In this document: positions 35,085-44,591 of the stretch, one piece after another
How positions within the stretch are numbered: the stretch's first letter is position 1
Layout of the letters: every line of letters begins with the position of its first letter
Source of the DNA: Devosia naphthalenivorans
GTDB taxonomy: Bacteria; Pseudomonadota; Alphaproteobacteria; Rhizobiales; Devosiaceae
Direction: 5' to 3'
NCBI RefSeq assembly: GCF_003056355.1
Contig: NZ_PYVW01000003.1
Location: 124,001 to 188,000 of the forward strand
Length of the DNA: 64,000 nt
Program-made: the position numbers and the translations under genes
The notes under the pieces: model-generated
Told to the model about the DNA's origin: nothing
The model's input: the letters and a program-made list of their open reading frames with translations, nothing else
The model's database searches: none

Positions 35085-36151
35085 ACCGGATCGACTGGTT
35101 GGTGCTGAACCGGCTGGCCAGCCGGATCGGGGTTACCGTGTTCGTGTTCTACGGGCTGATAGCGCTGGTTGAATCGCTGGACACCTGGCGGTTCAACTAT
35201 GTTGCCGACAACCAGGGAATACCCCTGGCGATCTTGATGGTCGCCATGAGCGCGGTCAAATGGACCATCAAGACTTTGCCGGTCACGGTGCTGCTTGGCG
35301 CCATATTGGGTTTCATGGACCTGAAATCGCGCCACGAGCTGACGGTGATTCATGCCAGTGGTATTTCAATCTGGAAAGCCGTTCGCATGCCGACCCTGGC
35401 AATGTTGTCCGTTGGGCTGCTCATTGCGCTGGTGGCTGAAACGGCCAGCACGCAGATCAACCGGCAACTGGATCCGCGCCCGCCGGGCCAGGGCTCGTTC
35501 CTCGTCCCAGGCGGCGAGATCTGGCTGGAGGAACGCAGCCAGACGGACCACTATCTGATCATGGCGACCGGCCTTGAGCCGGGCGGCTCTGCGCTGCTCG
35601 ATGTCACGGTGTTTTTGCTCAATCCTGGCCGCAGCGAGCGAGTAGAAGCGGCCGGTGCCGTGCTTGAAAACGGGACATGGCGATTTACCGACGCTCTGTT
35701 GCGGAGCACTGACGAGCCGCCGCGCTTGGTTCCTGGCTACACCCTGCCTTCCAGCATGACCCAGGCGGAGCTGGCACTCCGAACGTCCTCCACCGAGGAC
35801 ATGACATTCTTCGAGATTGCGACCCTGCTGCAAGATGGCGTGTCGGACCCGGTCATCAGGAATGCAGCGCTGATGCGGTTCCTGAAACTGCTGGCCCTGC
35901 CCATGGTGCTCACCGGGTCCCTGTTCATTGCTTTTGCGTTTACCGCGGGTTATCGAAGAGGCTCTAATTATGGTCCGGCGGTCCTCTATGGGGTCGTGCT
36001 TGGGTTCGTGGTGTTCGTGATCACAGAGATGGCCGATCGTGGCGGATCGACCGGTGTTCTCGATCCTACGTTTGCCGCGGTCGGACCAGCGTTTGTGGCA
36101 ATCGTCATTGGCGTGACGGTTTTGCTGCACAAGGAAGACGGACGCGCGTGA
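35081..36151 (+). CDS. lptG: LPS export permease LptG
   Basis: 356 residues, the partner of LptF with the same plan: N-terminal helices (FVFYGLIALVESLDTWRF, VTVLLGAILGFMDL), a periplasmic domain (about 125-265) and C-terminal helices. SRHELTVIHASGISIW is the conserved cytoplasmic coupling segment that contacts LptB. It overlaps lptF by 4 bases (ATGA) and lptD by 4 bases (GTGA), so expression is probably tightly coupled. Confidence 0.95.
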   Translation: MNRIDWLVLNRLASRIGVTVFVFYGLIALVESLDTWRFNYVADNQGIPLAILMVAMSAVKWTIKTLPVTVLLGAILGFMDLKSRHELTVIHASGISIWKAVRMPTLAMLSVGLLIALVAETASTQINRQLDPRPPGQGSFLVPGGEIWLEERSQTDHYLIMATGLEPGGSALLDVTVFLLNPGRSERVEAAGAVLENGTWRFTDALLRSTDEPPRLVPGYTLPSSMTQAELALRTSSTEDMTFFEIATLLQDGVSDPVIRNAALMRFLKLLALPMVLTGSLFIAFAFTAGYRRGSNYGPAVLYGVVLGFVVFVITEMADRGGSTGVLDPTFAAVGPAFVAIVIGVTVLLHKEDGRA

Positions 36152-38445
36152 GAGTAACGAGTTGGAGCGCATGGACGAAGACGATGCTGCGTCTGGCGAG
36201 TGCCAGCGCCGTGATCGCCATCGCTTCGGCAAGTGGCGCAGTCGCGCAGTCGGGGGCCTTGGTCCCTGTCGACATGTTCAACGCGCCGATCGATCCGGCC
36301 GCACCAGTCGCTGTTGAGGCGGATAGCCTCGTTTTCGAAGCCAGCACCAGCACGATCACCGCAACAGGCGGTGTCGTGGTTCGGCAAGATGGCTATACGG
36401 TCAATGGCGAAAACCTGATCTATAATCGTGCCAGCAACGAAGTGCGGTTCAGCGGAGCAGTCAGGGTTGTCGATCCGTCCGGGAACATCCTGGACACGGT
36501 TGACCTGGAACTCACGGGCGGCCTCAAGCAGGCGTTTCTGCAAGCCATAACCATCACGACATACGACGGCGCGCGCATCACCGCAGATAGCGCCGATTAT
36601 GACGATGCCCTCCAGACCCTACTGGAAAACGCGACCTATTCACCGTGCGGCGACTGCATCGACGACAAGGGCCGGCGGATCGGCTGGTCCATGCGCGCGG
36701 ACAGGATCACCTACAATGCCGAGGATGGTTCGGTTTATCTGGAGCAGCCGAGCCTTGCGCTGCTTGGCATTCCTGTGGCGTGGCTGCCGTTTCTATACCT
36801 GCCTGACACCAGCGACTCTGCGCTGTCCAAAGTTCCGAGGCCTACCTTCGCTTATAGCGAAGAGCTTGGAGCACAAATTGGCGTTGAAGTTACAGCATAT
36901 TCCAGCCAATGGACGGACATCATCCTGTCGCCGCGCCTGATGAGCCGCCAAGGTCTGCTGATGAGCGCCGAATGGGTGCAGCGGTTTGACAATGGCTCAT
37001 TCCAGATCAAAGGGTCCGGTGTCTACCAGTTGGACAAGGAAGCGTTCGCTTTCTCCGATGCGCAGCGCGACTGGCGAGGAGCACTACAAACGTCAGGCAG
37101 CTTCCGGCCAGTCACAGACTGGACCGTGGGCTGGAGCTACACGGCGTTCAGCGATGCAGCGTTCCTCGAAGACTATGATATTTCGGCGGCGACTTCATCG
37201 GTCAACGAAGTCTATGCCACTCATCTGACCCGAGACACTTTTTTTGACGTCCGCCTGCAGCAGTTCAACGTATTGGGCGACGTATTGCCCATAACGCAGG
37301 ATCGGCAGGGGCAAGCCCTCCCAGCAGTGCGGTTCGAGCACATGCTCGAACTTGCGCCGGGTTCCGGACGGATCGAGATCAGCGGCAGGTTGCTCGGCGT
37401 CCGCCGGGAACTGGATCATACCATCGCGCCAAACGGAGTGCCCTATACGTTCGGTTACGCTGGCGACAAGCAGCACGCAACTCTGCAGGCCGGCTGGCAG
37501 AACCAGTACATCGGCGCGGGCGGGTTCGTAGCGACCCCGTATCTTGGTGGGCGCGCGGACTTTGCCTATTATGACGGCACCAGCACCCTTGCCGAGGCGC
37601 CCGGCGAGACAACACTGTGGAGTGCGACGCCGATCGCCGCCATGGACGTGCGCTTCCCCATGGCGTCGAGCGATGGTTCAACCGTTCACCTGATCGAGCC
37701 TATCGGACAATTGGTTTATCGCGGGTCGGGGACGACCGCCGTCGGCATCACCAATGACAATGCGCAAAGCTTCGTCTTCGATGACACGAATTTGTTCAGC
37801 TTCAATCGCTTCTCGGGCACGGATCGCCAGGAGACCGGGCTGCGCGCGAATATCGGCGGGCGCTACCAGGCCGATTTCGTGGATGGCAGCTATCTTGAGA
37901 TCATCGCCGGCCAGTCGTTTCATCTTGCCGGTGAAAATGCCTTCGCCAGTGCCGATCCAGCGCTGACAGGCGTAGGTTCAGGGCTGGAGACAACGGCCTC
38001 CTACGCAGTCCTGGGCGCCTATGGCTCGTTCCTGCCGGGGCTTCAGGTCGGTGGCAAGCTGCAGGTGGACCCGCATGAGGCGCGTATAACGCGCGCTGGC
38101 GCGGGTGTGAACTATGCCAATGCCGGCTATAGCGCGGGGCTCGACTACAACTACATCGCAGCGAATGACGATCTGGGCCAGCTGGTCGACCAACAGGAGA
38201 TCGGCGTCAGCGCAGGGGTGCCGCTCGCAGACTACTGGAGCCTCAACGCCAGAACCTATTGGGACCTCACCGCGAACAGCTTCCTGCTCGCCGGTGCAGG
38301 CGTACGGTATGACGACGGCTATCTACTCATGAGTGCCGATGTCAGCCGCACGGGCGAAACCCATACCAGCCCTGACGATACAAGAATAACCGCTTCTTTC
38401 CGCATCAAGGCGCCGGCTGGTTTCAATGCCGGCTTTGACTACTGA
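36148..38445 (+). CDS. lptD: LPS assembly outer-membrane protein LptD
   Basis: 765 residues from a GTG overlapping the lptG stop. A signal peptide ends near ASGAVAQ (about residue 34). The OstA/LptA-like jellyroll covers about residues 50-175 (VEADSLVFEASTSTITATGG). The C-terminal beta-barrel (about 200-765) ends in a Phe-containing strand, NAGFDY. LptD inserts lipopolysaccharide into the outer leaflet together with LptE. A CGDCI pair near residue 165 is among the few cysteines seen. Its barrel needs the BAM machinery, including the BamE encoded at 17863. Confidence 0.95.
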   Translation: MRVTSWSAWTKTMLRLASASAVIAIASASGAVAQSGALVPVDMFNAPIDPAAPVAVEADSLVFEASTSTITATGGVVVRQDGYTVNGENLIYNRASNEVRFSGAVRVVDPSGNILDTVDLELTGGLKQAFLQAITITTYDGARITADSADYDDALQTLLENATYSPCGDCIDDKGRRIGWSMRADRITYNAEDGSVYLEQPSLALLGIPVAWLPFLYLPDTSDSALSKVPRPTFAYSEELGAQIGVEVTAYSSQWTDIILSPRLMSRQGLLMSAEWVQRFDNGSFQIKGSGVYQLDKEAFAFSDAQRDWRGALQTSGSFRPVTDWTVGWSYTAFSDAAFLEDYDISAATSSVNEVYATHLTRDTFFDVRLQQFNVLGDVLPITQDRQGQALPAVRFEHMLELAPGSGRIEISGRLLGVRRELDHTIAPNGVPYTFGYAGDKQHATLQAGWQNQYIGAGGFVATPYLGGRADFAYYDGTSTLAEAPGETTLWSATPIAAMDVRFPMASSDGSTVHLIEPIGQLVYRGSGTTAVGITNDNAQSFVFDDTNLFSFNRFSGTDRQETGLRANIGGRYQADFVDGSYLEIIAGQSFHLAGENAFASADPALTGVGSGLETTASYAVLGAYGSFLPGLQVGGKLQVDPHEARITRAGAGVNYANAGYSAGLDYNYIAANDDLGQLVDQQEIGVSAGVPLADYWSLNARTYWDLTANSFLLAGAGVRYDDGYLLMSADVSRTGETHTSPDDTRITASFRIKAPAGFNAGFDY

Positions 38446-38558
38446 AGCCGTGAGCCGCCGCTATCGGATTTTGGCCGTATTGTTGAGCAATTGACAGAGT
38501 GCTTTTACAGCCCCATTGAGGGCCGACGATTTTAACCTATCAGAGCGGACACTACGCT

Positions 38559-39458
38559 ATGGCGAACACTTTCTGGGGGCGCATTGCTGGCGCCATGATT
38601 ATCGGCACCATGCTGACCGTAAGTGCTGCAATGCCAGCCTTTGCACAAACCGTGCGTGTAACCGTGAATGGTACACCCATCACCGACGTTCAGATTTCGC
38701 AGCGCGTGAAGTTGTTTGCGCTGGAAGGAAACAGTGGCGGGCAGAAGGGTGCAACTGATCAGCTCATCACCGAGGCTATCCAGATGGCCGAAGCCAAGCG
38801 CCTGGGCATCACAGTGTCCAACTCACAGGTGGACGAGGCTTTTCTGCAGATCGCGCGCAACATCAATGTGAGCCAGGAGCGGCTGCAGCAGATGCTGCAA
38901 CAGGGCGGCATCAACATGGAGACGCTCAAGGACCGTCTGCGGGTCGCCATTGCCTGGAACGCGGTGACGGAACAGGCCATCGTTCCGAATGTGCAGATCT
39001 CGGATCTCGCGCTGGACCAGCAGGCAGAAAACCAGCTGCAGGCCTATCAGAACTTCGACTACATCCTCAAAGAGGTGCTGTTTGTCGGCCAGGGCTCCAG
39101 CGGCCGTAGTGGTCAGGCGAACAATTACCGTTCGAAATTCTCCGGTTGCGATGCGGCAGTCGACCTTTCGCTCGGCTACACGGACGCAGCGGTGATCGAC
39201 GTCGGCCGCCGCCATGCAACGCAATTGCCTGAAGCAATTGCCAAGGAACTGGCCGGGTTGAACGTCGGCGGCATCACCAAGCCGCGCGTGGTCGAAAACG
39301 GCGTCTCGATGCTCGCAGTCTGCGAAAAGGCACAGGCCGAAGACCTGACCTTCATCAAGGGCGACCTGCGCGCCGAAGCCGGCAACAATGCGCTTGAAGG
39401 TCAGGTGGCAAGTTACCTCGAAAACCTGCGCAAGAGCGCCAAGGTCATCTACAACTAA
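38559..39458 (+). CDS. SurA-like periplasmic chaperone
   Basis: 299 residues with a signal peptide ending in AMPAFAQ (about residue 30). The SurA_N-type helical region covers about residues 35-140 (VTVNGTPITDVQISQRVKLF, then helices rich in Gln). The rest resembles a divergent parvulin domain (FDYILKEVLFV, LPEAIAKELAGLNVGGITKP), in which typical PpiC active-site residues are not obvious, so the role may be chaperone only. Its place between lptD and pdxA is where surA sits in proteobacteria. A TTGACA box near 38492 suggests an extra promoter. Confidence 0.85.
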   Translation: MANTFWGRIAGAMIIGTMLTVSAAMPAFAQTVRVTVNGTPITDVQISQRVKLFALEGNSGGQKGATDQLITEAIQMAEAKRLGITVSNSQVDEAFLQIARNINVSQERLQQMLQQGGINMETLKDRLRVAIAWNAVTEQAIVPNVQISDLALDQQAENQLQAYQNFDYILKEVLFVGQGSSGRSGQANNYRSKFSGCDAAVDLSLGYTDAAVIDVGRRHATQLPEAIAKELAGLNVGGITKPRVVENGVSMLAVCEKAQAEDLTFIKGDLRAEAGNNALEGQVASYLENLRKSAKVIYN

Positions 39459-39506
39459 GCAATGGGGCCCGGTCACGGGCCCTTTCGCCGACCGCCGGGG
39501 GCCGAG

Positions 39507-40505
39507 ATGAACAAACCGCTGGCGATCAGCATGGGCGAGCCCGCCGGCGTTGGGCCCGATATCGTCCTCGCGCTCTATGACCGGCGCAAAGAACTGGCCC
39601 TCCCCCCATTCTGCCTGTTCGGCAATGTGGACTTCCTGCGTTCCAGGGCCAAGCGGCTGGCTCTTGATATAGACTTCGCAACAGTAGGCGCGGAAGGCGC
39701 GGCCGAGTCATTCGACCGCTCACTTCCGGTTGCCAACATCGAAGGCCTTGTGCCCGATCATCCGGGGCAAACTTCCCCGCTCTCGGCGAACGCTGTAATT
39801 GGCGCCATCACTCAAGCAGTACAGGCGACATTGACCGGAGCCTGCCGCGGGCTTGTGACGGCGCCGATCCACAAGGGCGCCCTGTATCACGCCGGCTTCA
39901 GCCATCCCGGCCACACCGAATTTCTTGCTGAGCTGTGTGCGCAAGGGGCTACGCCAAGGCTTCCGGTGATGATGCTGGCGCATGGCGGCCTGCGGGCCGT
40001 TCCAGTGACGATTCACGTGCCCATCAAGGATGTGCCGAACCTGCTGACCAGGGAATTGATCGTCGAGACGGCGCGCGTCGTCGCGCACGATCTGGGCATT
40101 CGGCTCGGGATAGCCAATCCGCAGCTTGCGATTGCCGGGCTGAACCCACATGCCGGCGAAGGTGGCGCGATTGGCCGTGAGGATCTGGAAATCGTCGCGC
40201 CCGCCGTTGCACAGTTGCAGTTCGAGGGCCTGGACGTTGTGGGTCCCCTGCCCGCCGACACGCTGTTCTACCCCACACATTGGGCAAAGTACGACGCGGT
40301 AATTGCGATGTACCACGACCAAGCGCTGATCCCGATCAAGACCGTAGCATTCGAGGATGCTGTCAACGTTACCTTGGGCTTGCCGATCGTGCGGACCTCA
40401 CCGGACCACGGGACGGCGTTTGACCTGGCAGGAACCGGGCGAGCCTCGCCACGCAGTTTTCTGGCAGCCATCGCGATGGCCGACGCCATGACGAGCAATT
40501 CATGA
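39507..40505 (+). CDS. pdxA: 4-hydroxythreonine-4-phosphate dehydrogenase
   Basis: 332 residues. PdxA oxidises 4-phosphohydroxy-L-threonine in the DXP-dependent route to pyridoxal phosphate. The N-terminal [16 protein letters not shown], the metal-site [32 protein letters not shown] and [20 protein letters not shown] are characteristic. The ATG at 39507 has a GGGGG-containing site upstream; the frame upstream is not conserved-looking. It overlaps rsmA by 4 bases. Confidence 0.96.
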   Translation: MNKPLAISMGEPAGVGPDIVLALYDRRKELALPPFCLFGNVDFLRSRAKRLALDIDFATVGAEGAAESFDRSLPVANIEGLVPDHPGQTSPLSANAVIGAITQAVQATLTGACRGLVTAPIHKGALYHAGFSHPGHTEFLAELCAQGATPRLPVMMLAHGGLRAVPVTIHVPIKDVPNLLTRELIVETARVVAHDLGIRLGIANPQLAIAGLNPHAGEGGAIGREDLEIVAPAVAQLQFEGLDVVGPLPADTLFYPTHWAKYDAVIAMYHDQALIPIKTVAFEDAVNVTLGLPIVRTSPDHGTAFDLAGTGRASPRSFLAAIAMADAMTSNS

Positions 40506-41350
40506 GTCAAATCGATAACTTGCCGCCGCTTCGTGAAGTTATTGCCGAGCACGGTCTGCGGGCCAAAAAAGAGCTTGGTCAGAACTTCCTGCTGGATTTG
40601 AACCTTACGGCGCGGATTGCCCGGGTCGGCGGATCGCTGGAAGGCGTTCGGGTCATCGAAGTGGGTCCGGGCCCCGGCGGCCTCACGCGGGCGCTACTCG
40701 CGGAAGGTGCGCGGGAAGTGATCGCCATCGAACGCGACGCCCGCGCACTCCCCGCGCTGGCCCAGATCGCGCAGGCGTATCCGGGCCGCCTGACGGTCAT
40801 CAGCGGCGACGCCATGGACATGGACTATCGGATGCTGGCCGATGGACCGACGCGGATCATCGCCAACCTGCCCTACAATATCGCCACTCCCCTGCTCACT
40901 GGGTGGCTCACGGTTGATCCCTGGCCGCCGTACTTCGAAAGCCTGACACTGATGTTCCAGCGCGAAGTTGCCGAACGGATTTGCGCTCGTCCAGGAGAAG
41001 ACCCCTATGGGCGGCTCGGCGTGCTGGCCGGCTGGCGCACAGATGCGCGCATTGCCTTCAACGTGGGGCGGCAGGCCTTCGTACCCCCGCCAAATGTCAC
41101 GTCGGCCGTTGTGCATCTGGTGCCAAAGCCAGTGTCCGGCGACGTGGCGGTGAAGAGCCTTGAGCAGGTCACCCGCTCGGCGTTCGGTCAGCGCCGCAAA
41201 ATGGTGCGGCAGAGCTTGAAAGCCACTGGAGTTCCGGTAGACGCCCTGCTCGCTGCTGCAGGGCTGGAAGGGAACGAGCGAGCAGAAGAGTTGCCCGTCG
41301 AAGCCTTTCTCGCCATGGCGCGGGCACTGCCAGGATTGCGGCAGTCCTAG
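40502..41350 (+). CDS. rsmA: 16S rRNA dimethyladenosine transferase
   Basis: 282 residues. RsmA (KsgA) dimethylates two adjacent adenosines in helix 45 of 16S rRNA. The N-terminal [11 protein letters not shown], the SAM-binding [15 protein letters not shown] and the catalytic [11 protein letters not shown] are intact. A C-terminal helical domain (about 205-282) completes the normal length. It is the last gene of the lpt-surA-pdxA-rsmA operon, and its TAG stop shares a CTAG with the convergent MFS gene. Confidence 0.97.
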   Translation: MSQIDNLPPLREVIAEHGLRAKKELGQNFLLDLNLTARIARVGGSLEGVRVIEVGPGPGGLTRALLAEGAREVIAIERDARALPALAQIAQAYPGRLTVISGDAMDMDYRMLADGPTRIIANLPYNIATPLLTGWLTVDPWPPYFESLTLMFQREVAERICARPGEDPYGRLGVLAGWRTDARIAFNVGRQAFVPPPNVTSAVVHLVPKPVSGDVAVKSLEQVTRSAFGQRRKMVRQSLKATGVPVDALLAAAGLEGNERAEELPVEAFLAMARALPGLRQS

Positions 41351-42585
41351 ACACCGGCCGGAGGCTGCGCCACTTCTTCTGGCGCTGATAGCGGTGGCAG
41401 GTAATACAGCCGGAAGGCAACCAGCATCGCGGCAATTATCGCACCACCGCTAACGATCATGACGCCATTCCACTCCCAGGCTGCCCAGGCATAGCCACCC
41501 AGCGTTCCCAGGATCGACGAGCCCAGGTAATAGGCGAACAGGTAAATCGCCGATGCTTGTGCCCGTCCAATTGGTGCCCGTCGGGCAACCCAGGCGCTGG
41601 CAATCCCATGCGCCGCGAAATAACCGACCGTTGTTATGGCGAGGCCCGCGATGATCGCGATGGTGTTTGGCACGAGCGTCAGGAATACCCCCGCCGCCAT
41701 GGTGAGCACCATGGTCCAGAACACCTTCCGCCTCCCCAGACGCTGCGCCAGCCCACCGGCCCAGGCCGAACTGACACTTCCCAACAGGTAGACCACGAAG
41801 ATGGCAGCTATGGCCGTGTGGCTCAACTCGAAGGGCGGCCGGGCCAGCCGAAACCCTGCGTAGTTGTAGAGAGTGACGAAGCTGCCCATGAGCAGGAATG
41901 CCGAGGCAAACAGCCATGGCAATCCGGCATCGGAGAACTGCAGGCGGACCAGCCGCACGAACTCGCGCCCACCGATTGGCGAACGCGTCGAATTGCGGGG
42001 CTTCGGCAAAAGCAGGACGACGATGACGGCCGCGATGGCGATCAATCCGCCAAGTATCCCCAGCGCCAGGCGCCAGCCCACCAGATCGGCCAGCATGCCC
42101 GACACCAGACGCCCGGCCATGCCACCGATTGCCGTGCCGCCGATGTACAAACCCATGGAAAACCCAAGGGCCTCCGGGTCCATCTCCTCGGCCAGATAGA
42201 CCATGGCGACTGCGGGCAGCCCTGAAAGGCTCAGGCCCATCAGGGTCCTTATCGCAATCAGCGAATGCCAGTTCGGAGCAATGGGCAGCAGCAGGCCCAG
42301 AATGGCCGTAGCAACGATGGCGCAGACCATCAAAAGCTTGCGCCCGACGCGATCCGCCACCCAACTCGCCAGCAGCAAGGCAAGCGCCAAGGGGCCCGTC
42401 GTGGCCGACAAGGCCAGCGAACTCGTGCCGGCATCCAGCTCGAATTCAGCGGCAAAAATGGGCAGGAGCGGTTGAACCGAGTAGAGCGAAGCGAAGATCG
42501 CGAAGGCCGAAAGGAAGAAGGCTATGTTGGCCCGAACGAAGGCCGGAGTGCCGCGGCGGATCACAACTGGTTGCGCCGCCTCCAC
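41347..42585 (-). CDS. MFS transporter (YnfM/AraJ-like)
   Basis: 412 residues with about 12 membrane helices. The conserved loop after helix 2 reads [14 protein letters not shown] (family motif GxxxDRxGRR/K), and a similar RLGRRKVFW loop marks the second half. Such drug:H+ antiporter-type MFS proteins usually export small molecules; the substrate cannot be read here. It starts with GTG only 3 bases after the gmk stop, so it may be the tail of the mltG-gmk transcript. Its stop overlaps that of rsmA. Confidence 0.88.
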   Translation of the reverse strand: MEAAQPVVIRRGTPAFVRANIAFFLSAFAIFASLYSVQPLLPIFAAEFELDAGTSSLALSATTGPLALALLLASWVADRVGRKLLMVCAIVATAILGLLLPIAPNWHSLIAIRTLMGLSLSGLPAVAMVYLAEEMDPEALGFSMGLYIGGTAIGGMAGRLVSGMLADLVGWRLALGILGGLIAIAAVIVVLLLPKPRNSTRSPIGGREFVRLVRLQFSDAGLPWLFASAFLLMGSFVTLYNYAGFRLARPPFELSHTAIAAIFVVYLLGSVSSAWAGGLAQRLGRRKVFWTMVLTMAAGVFLTLVPNTIAIIAGLAITTVGYFAAHGIASAWVARRAPIGRAQASAIYLFAYYLGSSILGTLGGYAWAAWEWNGVMIVSGGAIIAAMLVAFRLYYLPPLSAPEEVAQPPAGV

Positions 42586-42588
42586 TTG

Positions 42589-43227
42589 TCAGATCGAATC
42601 GATCTGGCTTTGTAAGTCCTTGACAAAGCTGGCCAAGTTCAATTGGCGGTCACGCTCCAGGCGAGCCGAAACCAGGATGGACCGTACCCGTTGGGTCGAT
42701 GCCTCGAGGTCCTCATTGACGAGGACATAGTCGTATTCGTTGAAGTGCTCCATCTCGATCCGAGCATTGCTCAGGCGTTTCTCGATGGTGCCGACGCTGT
42801 CCTGGGCGCGCCGTTCGAGCCGGGCGCGCAGTTCCTTGATGGAGGGCGGCAGGATGAAGACGGTAACCATGTCCTTGCGGCTATTGCGGTACAGCTGCAG
42901 CGTGCCCTGGTAGTCGATGTCGAACAGGATGTCGTTGCCCGCTGCCAGCTGTTCTTCCACCCGCGCGCGGGGCGTACCGTAGAAATTGCCGTGCACTTCA
43001 GCCGATTCGAGCAGTTCCCCGTCAGCCTGCATCTGCTTGAATGTCGACACGTCGATGAAGTGGTAGTGCTTGCCGTCGACTTCATCGGTGCGGCGGGCAC
43101 GCGTGGTGACGGAAACCGACAGCTTGATATTGGGATCGGCGCCGAACAGCGCGCGCGAGATGGATGACTTGCCAGCGCCCGATGGCGAGGCGATGACCAG
43201 CATGACACCGCGGCGCTGAAACTCCAT
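42589..43227 (-). CDS. gmk: Guanylate kinase
   Basis: 212 residues. Gmk phosphorylates GMP to GDP. The P-loop SPSGAGKSS, the SVSVTTRARRTDEVDGKHYHF segment that binds GMP, and DIDYQGTLQL are typical. The ATG at 43227 has AGGA upstream; the ATG at residue 9 (MLVIASPSG) is an alternative. In relatives yicC lies just upstream; here only its last codons remain. Confidence 0.96.
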   Translation of the reverse strand: MEFQRRGVMLVIASPSGAGKSSISRALFGADPNIKLSVSVTTRARRTDEVDGKHYHFIDVSTFKQMQADGELLESAEVHGNFYGTPRARVEEQLAAGNDILFDIDYQGTLQLYRNSRKDMVTVFILPPSIKELRARLERRAQDSVGTIEKRLSNARIEMEHFNEYDYVLVNEDLEASTQRVRSILVSARLERDRQLNLASFVKDLQSQIDSI

Positions 43228-43237
43228 ACGGTTGATC

Positions 43238-43327
43238 CTATTCGATGTTTTGCACTTGTGCGCGTAGTTGCTCTATCGCCGCCTTGAGGTCAAGGCCGAT
43301 CGCGCTAGCTCCACCGCGATGACTCAC
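43238..43327 (-). pseudogene. yicC: yicC remnant (only the C-terminal codons kept)
   Basis: Between mltG and gmk, where Hyphomicrobiales encode the roughly 290-residue YicC (YloC/DUF1732 endoribonuclease family), only a 30-codon frame remains. It begins with a GTG that overlaps the mltG stop in a GTGA and reads VSHRGGASAIG, then LDLKAAIEQLRAQVQNIE, then TAG. The second part is the conserved YicC C-terminus (ELK..IEQ.REQVQNIE). The start-stop overlap and the tail survive while about 90 percent of the gene is gone, which suggests a clean internal deletion. It could still yield a 29-residue peptide. An assembly error is the main alternative. Confidence 0.75.
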
Positions 43328-44433
43328 GGCTGTGCCGCAGGGTCACCCGCCTCTTCAGCCTCAACGTTTTCCAGCGCTTGCCGCGCGGCTTCCGCTTCTG
43401 CCTCGTCGGCAATCTGGCGGTAGCGCGCTACATTCTCGCGGTGCTCGGCGTAAGTCTCGGCAAAAACGTGCCCTTCGCTCGGCGATGCCCCCTTGGCGAC
43501 GAAGTACAGATATTCATGCTCATCGGGGTTCGCGACGGCCTTGAGCGATTCCACACCCGGATTGGCAATCGGGGTCGGCGGCAATCCGTCGATCTGGTAG
43601 GTGTTGTAATCGGTCTTGGCTTCGATCTCGGAGCGCCGCAGCCCACGCTCGAGCGGCGCCTGGCCCTTGGTGATGCCATAGATTATGGTGGGATCGGATT
43701 GGAGGCGCATGCCGGTACGCAGGCGGTTGACGAACACTGCGGCAACCTGCGGACGCTCCGTTGCGACGCCCGTTTCCCGCTCGACGATCGAGGCAAGAAC
43801 CAGCATTTCCTCTGGCGTCTCGATCGGCAGATCGGGCTGGCGGCTTTCCCAGATAGCAGCCAGCTGCGTCGTCATCGCTTCCTGCATCTTGTCGAGCACC
43901 GACTGGCGGGTGTCACCGGGCACATAGTCGTAGCTGCCCGGCAGGATCGAGCCTTCCGGAGGGAGCGTGGTGATTTCGCCCTGCAGGTCGCTCGTGCCAT
44001 CAAGGCGCTGGATGACCTGCCAGGCTGTCCAACCTTCAGGAATCGTCACTGCGTAGCGGATCGGATTACCCTGGGTAAGCTCGCGGACAATGTCGGACAT
44101 GCTGGCGCCGGCGGGAATGCGGAAATCACCGGCCTTGACGGTAGCTTGCTGCTCCAGAGCACGGACGCCCGCCCTGAAGATAAGCTGGTTGGTAATGAGC
44201 CCCTGCTCTTCGAGCCGTGCCGCAATGGAGCCCAAACCGGAACCGGACTCGACGCGGAAAACAGTCTCTTCGGCTGCCGGTCCATCACCATAGAACTGGG
44301 ATGCACCATAGAGCAGCAGGCCGCCCCCAGCGAGCAGCCCGATCACGAGCAGCGTCAAAAAGCCATTCAGGATATCGATGAAACCATTGCGGGAACGGCG
44401 GCGCTGACGCCGGGCGGCCTTGCGATCATTCAT
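43324..44433 (-). CDS. mltG: Endolytic transglycosylase MltG
   Basis: 369 residues. One N-terminal membrane helix (about 22-43) follows a very basic cytoplasmic start, and the rest is periplasmic. A LysM-like subdomain precedes the YceG catalytic domain; the catalytic Glu218 lies in LASIVERETG, and LQSDPTIIYG is conserved. MltG cleaves nascent glycan strands and so sets their length. The C-terminal tail is Glu/Ala-rich. It is followed by the yicC remnant with a GTGA overlap. Confidence 0.95.
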   Translation of the reverse strand: MNDRKAARRQRRRSRNGFIDILNGFLTLLVIGLLAGGGLLLYGASQFYGDGPAAEETVFRVESGSGLGSIAARLEEQGLITNQLIFRAGVRALEQQATVKAGDFRIPAGASMSDIVRELTQGNPIRYAVTIPEGWTAWQVIQRLDGTSDLQGEITTLPPEGSILPGSYDYVPGDTRQSVLDKMQEAMTTQLAAIWESRQPDLPIETPEEMLVLASIVERETGVATERPQVAAVFVNRLRTGMRLQSDPTIIYGITKGQAPLERGLRRSEIEAKTDYNTYQIDGLPPTPIANPGVESLKAVANPDEHEYLYFVAKGASPSEGHVFAETYAEHRENVARYRQIADEAEAEAARQALENVEAEEAGDPAAQP

Positions 44434-44540
44434 CAGTGTTCATCCCTATAGCCGGTTCGCTGCTGGACTAGCGCCCGATCTTGTCATCATCTCGGCGCAA
44501 CGCACCGGCGAGCATTGATTGCATGGCTGGCGGCAAAGAC

Positions 44541-44577
44541 AAGGGGCACATGCGCGACGGCGCGATGTGCCCCTTTT
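44541..44577. terminator. Terminator between fabF and mltG
   Basis: AAGGGGCACAT (44541-44551) pairs with ATGTGCCCCTT (44565-44575), with a further GCGC/GCGC inner stem. It lies 17 bases after the fabF stop (minus strand). T-richness on the minus side is moderate (TTGTCTTTG). Confidence 0.8.
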
Positions 44578-44591
44578 AAGTCGTGGGAAAA

